From an uncultured Clostridia bacterium (GTDB taxonomy: Bacteria > Bacillota > Clostridia > Oscillospirales > Ruminococcaceae), in NCBI GenBank assembly GCA_946183095.1, contig CAMHBE010000034.1, forward strand, positions 1 to 10,848: DNA of 10,848 nucleotides. Direction: 5' to 3'. The notes below the pieces were generated by a model. That model saw only the letters and a program-made list of their open reading frames with translations, ran no database searches and was not told where the DNA came from. Of the stretch, positions 6,095 to 10,848 are shown in pieces (position 1 is the first letter of the stretch; each line of letters starts with the position of its first letter). The translations under genes were made by a program, and so were the position numbers.

Positions 6095-6874
6095 ATGAGC
6101 ACAAGGATCGATTTTGAAAAACTCGGCAACACCCGCGACCTCGGCGGTATGCAGACGGAAGACGGCGGGACCATAGCGCACGGCAGGCTTATCCGCAGCG
6201 GTCACTTTAAAGATGCCAGTCCCGCAGATCTGCAAAAACTTGCCGGCATGATACACACCGACATAGATCTGCGAACGTCTGACGAGTGCGCCGAAAGTCC
6301 GGATCCCGTGATACCGGGAGTAAAGTACATCCACCTGCCTGTAATGGATTCCCTGACCGCAGGAGTGACACGCGAAAAGGATGCGGACGCTTATGCGCTC
6401 GAACGTCTCGTAAAGTCGCCGGAGAACTCTTTGGAGTACATGAGCGCAATATATGAGGGATTCGCGAAGAACGATGCGGCGAACAGCAGTTACAGTTCGT
6501 TCATAAATATTCTTGCTGGGAACGAAAGCGGCGCGGTGCTGTGGCATTGCACCGCAGGCAAGGACAGGGCAGGCATGGGTGCCGCGATCATAGAGAAACT
6601 GCTTGGCGTGAGTTATGAAGATATAACGGGAGACTATCTGCGAACGAATATGTTCATAACGAACGAACTTGATGAACTGTCGGCTATATTCGCACCCTCG
6701 ACCGAAGGCGACAGGCTTGCTCTTGAGTATCTCTTCACCGCGAAAAAAGAGTACATCGACACGTTCTTTGCGACTGTGGACCGTCTGTATGGAAGTTTTG
6801 ACGTGTACGCGGAAAAAGCGCTCGGGGCAGATGCCGCCAAGCGCAGAAAGCTCCGTGATATGTACCTTGTCTGA
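6095..6874 (+). CDS. Tyrosine-protein phosphatase (Y_phosphatase3, MptpB/LipA-like family)
   Basis: A 259-residue protein of the bacterial tyrosine/dual-specificity phosphatase family. NTRDLGG (12-18) is the family's N-terminal signature, RLIRSGHF follows, and DLRTSDE is the conserved D-L-R-x-x-x-E stretch. The catalytic P-loop HCTAGKDRAG starts at residue 151, with nucleophile Cys152, then Lys156, Asp157 and Arg158 (the HCxxGKDR form, which in relatives acts on phosphotyrosine, phosphoserine/threonine or phosphoinositides). Signal peptide and membrane segments are absent, so it is probably cytoplasmic. All key residues are present. The ribosome site is weak (AAAGGCGG about 8 bases before ATG). 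It has its own promoter with a palindromic operator candidate and ends 3 bases from the stop of the convergent peroxiredoxin gene. Its substrate is unknown. Confidence 0.9.
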   Translation: MSTRIDFEKLGNTRDLGGMQTEDGGTIAHGRLIRSGHFKDASPADLQKLAGMIHTDIDLRTSDECAESPDPVIPGVKYIHLPVMDSLTAGVTREKDADAYALERLVKSPENSLEYMSAIYEGFAKNDAANSSYSSFINILAGNESGAVLWHCTAGKDRAGMGAAIIEKLLGVSYEDITGDYLRTNMFITNELDELSAIFAPSTEGDRLALEYLFTAKKEYIDTFFATVDRLYGSFDVYAEKALGADAAKRRKLRDMYLV

Positions 6875-6877
6875 CGG

Positions 6878-7330
6878 TCAGAGCAGGGCGAGGGTATCTG
6901 CGGGATCGTCGGCTGCCTTCACCTTACCGGCGGCATTGACGATAACGCCGTTTTCGTCGATGAGGTAGGTGGTGCGCACTACGCCCATCGTCACCTTTCC
7001 GTAGAGTTTCTTCTCCTGCCACACATCATACGCTTCTATAGCCTTTCGTTCAGTGTCAGAAAGCAGTATGAACGGAAGGCTGTGCTTTTCGGCGAATTTC
7101 TTGTGCGAAGCGGGGGAGTCCTTGCTGATACCGATGACAACTGCGCCCTTTTCCTTGAAATGGGGGAAAAGTTCCGCATAACCGCAGGCTTGTTTTGTGC
7201 AGCCGGCGGTGTTGTCTTTCGCATAGAAGTACAGCACTACTTTCCGACCTCTGTAGTCGGAGAGCGAGTGGGGTTCGCCGTTCATGTCCGGCAGAGTGAA
7301 GTCCGGAGCGGCAGTTCCTGTTTGCAGCAT
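6878..7330 (-). CDS. bcp: Thioredoxin-dependent peroxiredoxin, Bcp/PrxQ type
   Basis: A 150-residue cytoplasmic peroxiredoxin that reduces hydrogen peroxide and organic hydroperoxides using thioredoxin. The N-terminus GTAAPDFTLPDMNG and the core VVLYFYAKDNTAGCTKQAC hold the peroxidatic Cys44 and the resolving Cys49 five residues later, the hallmark of atypical 2-Cys PrxQ/Bcp enzymes. The usual Pro of the TPGCT motif is Ala here. The RTTYLIDENGVI segment near the C-terminus is standard. Length is normal for the family. AAGGAG lies about 7 bases before the ATG. A perfect consensus promoter suggests strong basal expression; I see no clear PerR box. In an anaerobe it would serve oxygen defence. 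Confidence 0.94.
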   Translation of the reverse strand: MLQTGTAAPDFTLPDMNGEPHSLSDYRGRKVVLYFYAKDNTAGCTKQACGYAELFPHFKEKGAVVIGISKDSPASHKKFAEKHSLPFILLSDTERKAIEAYDVWQEKKLYGKVTMGVVRTTYLIDENGVIVNAAGKVKAADDPADTLALL

Positions 7331-7361
7331 AGTAATACTCCTTTATAAAAGCGTTTTCTAC

Positions 7362-7390
7362 ATTATATCATTATTTTCGTGAGGTGTCAA
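7362..7390 (-). promoter_or_regulatory. Consensus sigma-A promoter of bcp
   Basis: On the minus strand TTGACA (7390-7385) and TATAAT (7367-7362) are exactly 17 bases apart, with a TGA extending the -10. Transcription should start near 7355, about 25 bases before the bcp ATG. Confidence 0.88.
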
Positions 7391-7412
7391 CCTATGGCGG
7401 GAATTATCGCCG

Positions 7413-7511
7413 CGTGTAACAAAAATAACGTTTACACGGGTTTCTGTGTGCAAGTTCTACAAAATTGCAAATAAAATATGTTTATTGAGCACAAAAATTG
7501 TAGCGTTACAC
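7413..7511. repeat. GTGTAA/TTACAC inverted-repeat cluster
   Basis: CGTGTAA (7413-7419) and TTACACG (7432-7438) form a 7-bp inverted repeat with a 12-base gap. A third copy, GTTACAC, occurs at 7505-7511. They lie between two divergent consensus promoters, upstream of both, and might be regulator half-sites. Nothing else is assignable in 7391-7549, which is otherwise A/T-rich. Confidence 0.35.
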
Positions 7512-7549
7512 AAAAGGTTTCAATTTGCGGAAAAAATAGAAAAACCCGC

Positions 7550-7578
7550 TTGACATTCGGAAAACGCTGTGCTATAAT
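7550..7578 (+). promoter_or_regulatory. Consensus sigma-A promoter of the 100-residue protein gene
   Basis: TTGACA (7550-7555) and TATAAT (7573-7578) are exactly 17 bases apart. Transcription should start near 7585, leaving a leader of about 100 bases. Early in it AGCCGC/GCGGCT (7598-7603 with 7619-7624) forms a 6-bp stem around a 15-base, almost all-A loop. Confidence 0.87.
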
Positions 7579-7686
7579 ATGCCCAAAAGATATAGAAAGC
7601 CGCAAAAATAAAAAAACAGCGGCTATGCGCTATGTGCAAAGTGCAGAACAGACAAAAGAAGAAAGTTCCGTGAAAGGAGATAAGTT

Positions 7687-7989
7687 ATGAAGACTACTAT
7701 GATCTTTACTGCGACCGGCGACACTTATATAAATATAGCATACAAGCCGGGCGAAGTGACACGAAGAGACGTAAGGCTGCTGAACACCCTTTACTATGCG
7801 GACATGACCGGGTCGGATGAAGCGGGATATACCGTGAGGTTCCACCTCCCGTATTTCAGAAAGTTCAATAAGTCCGGCTTCATGTCAAAGCAGAGTGCGC
7901 TCAATTATGAGCAGGACATTCTCGACAGTTATTTCGATGATTATGTTGCGGGGGATCCCGCTGAGCTGTACGAATCCGTCAGCGCATAA
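7687..7989 (+). CDS. Conserved-looking 100-residue protein of unknown function
   Basis: I do not recognise this family. The protein is soluble, has no Cys, no membrane segment and no signal peptide. It opens with MKTTMIFTATGDTYINIAYK, likely beta strands. A basic stretch follows (RRDVRLLNTLYY), then an aromatic-rich middle (RFHLPYFRKFNKSGFMSK) and an acidic helical end (DILDSYFDDYVAGDPAELYE). It is very probably a real gene: AAAGGAG stands 7 bases before the ATG, a consensus promoter lies about 110 bases upstream and a strong terminator follows 22 bases after the stop, making a one-gene transcript. The long A-rich leader with a small hairpin might hold post-transcriptional control. A compact fold and an accessory or regulatory role are possible, but no function can be assigned. 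Confidence 0.8.
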   Translation: MKTTMIFTATGDTYINIAYKPGEVTRRDVRLLNTLYYADMTGSDEAGYTVRFHLPYFRKFNKSGFMSKQSALNYEQDILDSYFDDYVAGDPAELYESVSA

Positions 7990-8011
7990 TATCGCAGATA
8001 GGAGAGGGCGT

Positions 8012-8043
8012 AAGAGACCGTTTTTTTAATCGGTCTCTTTTTT
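8012..8043 (+). terminator. Strong rho-independent terminator
   Basis: AAGAGACCG (8012-8020) pairs with CGGTCTCTT (8031-8039) over 9 bp around a 10-base T-rich loop, and the T-run extends to 8043. It ends the transcript of the 100-residue protein gene and insulates it from the next promoter. Confidence 0.92.
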
Positions 8044-8065
8044 GTATATTTTTTACAAAAATAAA

Positions 8066-8094
8066 TTGACAATCATCGGATAATATGTTATAAT
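8066..8094 (+). promoter_or_regulatory. Consensus sigma-A promoter of the cyclase/STAS operon
   Basis: TTGACA (8066-8071) and TATAAT (8089-8094) are exactly 17 bases apart. The start of transcription should be near 8101, about 20 bases before the cyclase ATG. No other promoter or terminator is evident before the GGDEF-EAL gene. Confidence 0.88.
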
Positions 8095-8121
8095 ATAAGG
8101 TATGAAAGGCAGTAGAGCATT

Positions 8122-8703
8122 ATGATAATAGATATTTCACAGGAACTTTTCTCGTGCAGGATGTTTCCGGGGGACGATCCGCCTGTGCGGACAAAAGTCA
8201 GGAGCATTGAAAACGGTGATGAGTACGACCTCACCAACATCTCCATGTGCGTACATAACGGCACTCATATAGATGCACCCGCCCATTTCATCGGCGGCGG
8301 TGATACCGTGGAGAAGCTGGCGCTGTCGGCATTTGTCGGTGACTGCTATGTTGCAAGACGAAGCGGCGAACTTTTCGCTCCCGATGTGGTCGAGATCATG
8401 GAGACTGCAAGAGCCGCGGATGCCGCAAAACGAATACTCATTGCAGGTGATATCGTAATAACGGCAGATGCCGCGGGAGCGTTCGCGCAGTCCGGCATAC
8501 TTCTCATAGGCAACGAGAGCCAGACGATAGGTCCGCCCGATGCCCCCGCCGAAGTTCACAAGATACTTCTCGGCGCAAATATAGTGATACTCGAAGGGAT
8601 AGAGCTCGGAGATGTCGTTGAGGGCAGGTATTTTCTGAGTGCGGCACCGCTCGACCTCGGAGGATGCGAGGGCTCTCCCTGCCGCGCATATCTGATGCGA
8701 TAA
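8122..8703 (+). CDS. Cyclase family protein (kynurenine formamidase-like metal hydrolase)
   Basis: A 193-residue member of the cyclase/KynB superfamily, cytoplasmic metal-dependent hydrolases that include N-formylkynurenine formamidase and isatin hydrolase. The metal-binding signature H-x-G-T-H-x-D-x-P-x-H is complete at residues 45-55 (HNGTHIDAPAH). The C-terminal family pattern is present too: VHKILLGANIVILEGIEL followed by PLDLGGCEGSPCRAYL, the GSP-x-RA ending. Length is a little under the usual 205-215. Without a neighbouring tryptophan-degradation gene the true substrate is open. The ribosome site is weak (AAAGG about 12 bases before the ATG). The gene ends 28 bases before the STAS gene and seems to be co-transcribed with it. 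Confidence 0.9.
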   Translation: MIIDISQELFSCRMFPGDDPPVRTKVRSIENGDEYDLTNISMCVHNGTHIDAPAHFIGGGDTVEKLALSAFVGDCYVARRSGELFAPDVVEIMETARAADAAKRILIAGDIVITADAAGAFAQSGILLIGNESQTIGPPDAPAEVHKILLGANIVILEGIELGDVVEGRYFLSAAPLDLGGCEGSPCRAYLMR

Positions 8704-8731
8704 TTTATAATTGCTTTTAAGAGGAACAGAC

Positions 8732-9031
8732 ATGGATACCGAAATCAAAGTAAAAAAAGATACTATGGTCGTCAAGGTCAGCGGGCGAATTGACGGCACC
8801 AACTTCAATGAGTTTGAAAAGCGGCTGGAAGAACATATAGAAAATATAAAAGTCATTGAATTTGACTTCAAAAAGCTCGAATATATATCTTCGTCCGGGC
8901 TAAGGGTAATGCTCTGGGCATACAAGAAGATAAACGGTGTGGGCGGATATATCGTACTGAAACATCTTTCTGAAAATGTAAGATCTGTTTTTGACCTTTC
9001 CGGGTTCTCCGACTTTTTCATTATCAAGTGA
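8732..9031 (+). CDS. STAS-domain protein (anti-sigma factor antagonist-like)
   Basis: A single-domain STAS protein of 99 residues, the type that in SpoIIAA/RsbV systems binds an anti-sigma kinase and is switched off by serine phosphorylation. It starts with the strand KKDTMVVKVSGRIDGTN, continues with the VIEFDFKKLEYISSSGLRVML core, and ends KHLSENVRSVFDLSGFSDFF, all standard. In ISSSGLRVML (52-61) Ser54 or Ser55 is the likely phosphorylation site, though the usual Asp before it is Ser. The ATG at 8732 has GAGGAA 7 bases upstream; a TTG at 8711 in frame has no ribosome site. The next gene, 47 bases on, may be its partner. Which target it controls is not known. Confidence 0.9.
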   Translation: MDTEIKVKKDTMVVKVSGRIDGTNFNEFEKRLEEHIENIKVIEFDFKKLEYISSSGLRVMLWAYKKINGVGGYIVLKHLSENVRSVFDLSGFSDFFIIK

Positions 9032-9078
9032 AAGCGGTAAAGCAGTACGATAAAACAAGGCAATGAAAGGAATTGACT

Positions 9079-9693
9079 ATGAAGACCGAGGTATATGAAT
9101 TCAAGAACAATGAAAAATACACGGAAGATATCATCGGCATCGCGACTAAGATCGCGAAGTATAATGAGCTTCCCGTTAAACAGGAGCTGAGGCTGACGCT
9201 GCTGTCGGAGGAACTTGTCGAGATGGTGCCGAATATGCTGCAATACGGCAAGGGCAGGTTCTGGATAGAGAACAATGGCAGTGAATACGATATACACATC
9301 GTTGTTGAGCCGGACACGATGCTGCCCAGCGACGAAAGAGAGCGCATACTGTCTGTTTCGAGGACAGGCGTGAACGCTGCTGCGGTCGGCATCAAGAACA
9401 AGATCAGGATAGCCGCCGAAGTCATGATGGCAAATTACTCGCTGACTGCCGGATCCGGCAGTGCCGTATATCCCGATATGCCTTATTCATTCTATGAAAT
9501 GGGTACATACTCAAATCCCGCCGGTTACTCGAACGCATGGTCTCTTGCCAATTACAAGGACGAGGCAAAAGATACCAAAGAAGCGTGGGATGAACTTGAA
9601 AAGTCGATCATCGCGAAACTTGCGGATGATGTCGTGGTGGGAATAATCGGCGGCAAAGTCGAGATAACCGTAAAAGCCAGATTTGACAAGTGA
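9079..9693 (+). CDS. Protein with degenerate GHKL/SpoIIAB-like fold, probable STAS partner
   Basis: A 204-residue soluble protein. The N-terminal half resembles a clostridial family often annotated as hypothetical or ATP-binding: helix IIGIATKIAKYN, then LRLTLLSEELVEMVPNM (37-53) in the place of a GHKL N-box, FWIENNGSEYDIHIVVE (61-77) as strands, and SVSRTGVNAAAVGIKNKIR (92-110). The canonical N-box Asn and G-rich ATP lid are not visible, so ATP binding may be lost or altered. Residues 120-170 are Gly/Ser/Tyr-rich, perhaps a linker, and the C-terminal helix ends VVGIIGGKVEITVKARF. ATG at 9079 has AAAGGA 7 bases upstream. Its place after a STAS gene suggests the two bind, as in partner-switching systems; this is inference. 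Confidence 0.65.
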   Translation: MKTEVYEFKNNEKYTEDIIGIATKIAKYNELPVKQELRLTLLSEELVEMVPNMLQYGKGRFWIENNGSEYDIHIVVEPDTMLPSDERERILSVSRTGVNAAAVGIKNKIRIAAEVMMANYSLTAGSGSAVYPDMPYSFYEMGTYSNPAGYSNAWSLANYKDEAKDTKEAWDELEKSIIAKLADDVVVGIIGGKVEITVKARFDK

Positions 9694-9739
9694 TCCTGAC
9701 ATTTCCCCGTTATTTACGGACATAGTCGGGAGATATGTT

Positions 9740-9805
9740 ATGCGCAGGGACGCCATAAAATTCAGACGGACGCAAATTATCAACGGAGGGGTGCTGTATG
9801 GATAA
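9740..9805 (+). CDS. Putative 21-residue basic mini-ORF overlapping the GGDEF-EAL start
   Basis: A frame starting MRRDAIKFRRTQ is preceded by GGGAGA with a 6-base spacer and stops at 9805, seven bases inside the next gene in another frame. It is Arg/Lys-rich like the mini-ORF at 5756-5803. It could couple translation into the GGDEF-EAL gene, or be chance. No homologue is known to me. Confidence 0.3.
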   Translation: MRRDAIKFRRTQIINGGVLYG

Positions 9806-10848
9806 TGAAAGGTATATCGCTTACAACTCACTTTTAGAGCGAATGATCGATGCAATGACTGCGTTTGGCAATTTCGATCGTGAAGAATTTGTAAGTATAT
9901 TGAAGGAAATATGTGAGTTCTTCGGGCTTTCAAAAGGCGTTACGGAGTTTTACGAAAGCCTCAGCGCCGAAAAGGAAGGCAAGGGTGAAGTGCTCATAGA
10001 TTACGACAACGGCAGAGGCGAAAAAGTCGTTATATACCGCCGCGTAGTCACACCGTCGCTGACCGTTATCAAAAGCACCATATATATGCCGCAGGATTCG
10101 GATCCGCTGTCGGATGAGGAATACCACAAGCTGGATCTCATGCTGCGCGCAATGCTGAGCTTCATCAGCCGCAACAGGCTCCAGTCACTTGTGGAGAAAT
10201 TCGCGTTCTATGATGATGCGGGATATCCCAACCTGAACTATTTCACCAGACATCTCGAAACGATGAATGAGAAAGGTTCGCTGCACGGCTACACTGCCAT
10301 ACAGTACAACCTCAGTCATTTTTCGCTCATCAACAGGGAGATAGGGCGCGTTGCAGGCGATAACGCTATCCGTGTATATTTTGACACGATACGCAACGTT
10401 ATCGGCGAAAATGGCATTGTCTGTCGTATGGGCGGTGACAACTTCGCTGCGGTATTCAAAAGCAATCTTCTCAAATATGTATTGCAGATAACAGAGGGAT
10501 TTCCGGTAACTTACGACCGCGAAGAAGAGAAGCGCGTAATGGTCTCGGCGACGGTGGGTGTGTATGAGATCCCCGACGACTATGTATTCGAGAGACCGGG
10601 CGATATTGTCGGGAAGATCTTCACGGCGGCGCATGACGCAAAGTTCGATACCGAGAACTCGGTGGTGTATTACAGCGATGAGGTCTTTGCGGAAAAAGAA
10701 CGCAAGATGAGAGTACGCAGGTTTTTCTCCGAAGCGCTTGCAAACGGCGAGTTCCGTGCATTCTATCAGCCCAAGGTAGATATCACTACAGGCGAGATAG
10801 TCGGTGCGGAAGCTCTCTGCCGCTGGATGATAGATAACAAGATACTTG
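9798..10848 (+). CDS. GGDEF-EAL domain protein with degenerate GGDEF, 3' end cut by window edge
   Basis: At least 350 residues are visible. Residues 1-120 are a soluble region, perhaps GAF-like, with no membrane helix. Residues 130-310 are a GGDEF domain, but the metal-binding D-x-D-x-F is N-L-S-H-F (171-175) and the signature is GGDNF (212-216) instead of GG(D/E)EF, so cyclase activity is doubtful and the domain may act as a GTP-sensing regulator. From about residue 318 an EAL phosphodiesterase domain begins (FYQPKVDITTGEIVGAEAL); its first signature EAL is at 338-340, and the other catalytic residues lie beyond the window. It probably degrades c-di-GMP. GGAGGGG stands about 5-8 bases before the ATG. 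It comes 104 bases after the GHKL-like gene, behind a mini-ORF. Confidence 0.88.
   Translation, partial: MDNERYIAYNSLLERMIDAMTAFGNFDREEFVSILKEICEFFGLSKGVTEFYESLSAEKEGKGEVLIDYDNGRGEKVVIYRRVVTPSLTVIKSTIYMPQDSDPLSDEEYHKLDLMLRAMLSFISRNRLQSLVEKFAFYDDAGYPNLNYFTRHLETMNEKGSLHGYTAIQYNLSHFSLINREIGRVAGDNAIRVYFDTIRNVIGENGIVCRMGGDNFAAVFKSNLLKYVLQITEGFPVTYDREEEKRVMVSATVGVYEIPDDYVFERPGDIVGKIFTAAHDAKFDTENSVVYYSDEVFAEKERKMRVRRFFSEALANGEFRAFYQPKVDITTGEIVGAEALCRWMIDNKIL

Noticed and set aside
5900..6547. A 215-codon minus-strand frame across the phosphatase gene and its promoter
   Set aside because: It is antisense to a phosphatase with complete motifs and its composition is that of a shadow frame.
7478..7690. 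A 70-codon frame upstream of the 100-residue protein
   Set aside because: It starts before and spans the consensus promoter, so it would not be on the transcript, and it has no ribosome site.
8711..9031. Longer STAS protein starting at a TTG at 8711
   Set aside because: The TTG lacks a ribosome site, while the ATG at 8732 has GAGGAA at the right distance and begins the normal STAS strand.
8137..9297. A 386-codon open frame on the minus strand
   Set aside because: It runs antisense across the cyclase gene, the STAS gene and part of the next gene, all with clear families, and has no promoter or ribosome site of its own.

Overview
The window looks like chromosomal DNA from a low-to-mid G+C Firmicute of the class Clostridia. 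Ruminococcaceae/Oscillospiraceae is the best guess, from protein style, strong AAGGAG-type ribosome binding sites and near-consensus TTGACA-N17-TATAAT promoters. A flagellar-type sigma-D promoter and FliD-like protein suggest a motile strain. The species cannot be fixed from sequence reading alone.

Positions 1-4158 (minus strand) hold a compact five-gene cluster. Read from its promoter (4158 downwards) it encodes a type A chloramphenicol acetyltransferase, a MATE efflux pump, a GNAT acetyltransferase, an AAC(3)-type aminoglycoside acetyltransferase homologue and a second GNAT cut by the window edge. Two junctions are clear 4-base ATGA overlaps, and a third junction could be one. A 17-codon leader ORF overlaps the cat start in the same way. 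Every member belongs to a drug-modifying or drug-exporting family, so this looks like a small detoxification or resistance operon.

Positions 4171-5928 (minus strand) hold a two-gene motility-related unit. A sigma-D (FliA/SigD) promoter is followed by a structured leader, a 15-codon mini-ORF, a DUF5610-like protein, a second structured spacer, a short FliD-C-like protein and a 12-bp-stem terminator.

Positions 6031-7390 hold a tyrosine-phosphatase-like gene (plus), whose promoter spacer contains a perfect 12-bp palindrome. It converges, 3 bases apart, on a Bcp/PrxQ peroxiredoxin gene (minus) with a consensus promoter.

Positions 7550-8043 form a self-contained unit (consensus promoter, long leader, 100-residue protein of unknown function, strong terminator). 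Positions 8066-10848 appear to be an operon on the plus strand: a cyclase-family (kynurenine formamidase-like) hydrolase, a STAS-domain protein, a protein resembling a degenerate GHKL/SpoIIAB-type fold, and a GGDEF-EAL protein running off the end. The last three look like a partner-switch or c-di-GMP signalling module. Its GGDEF domain has lost key residues, while the EAL motif is present.
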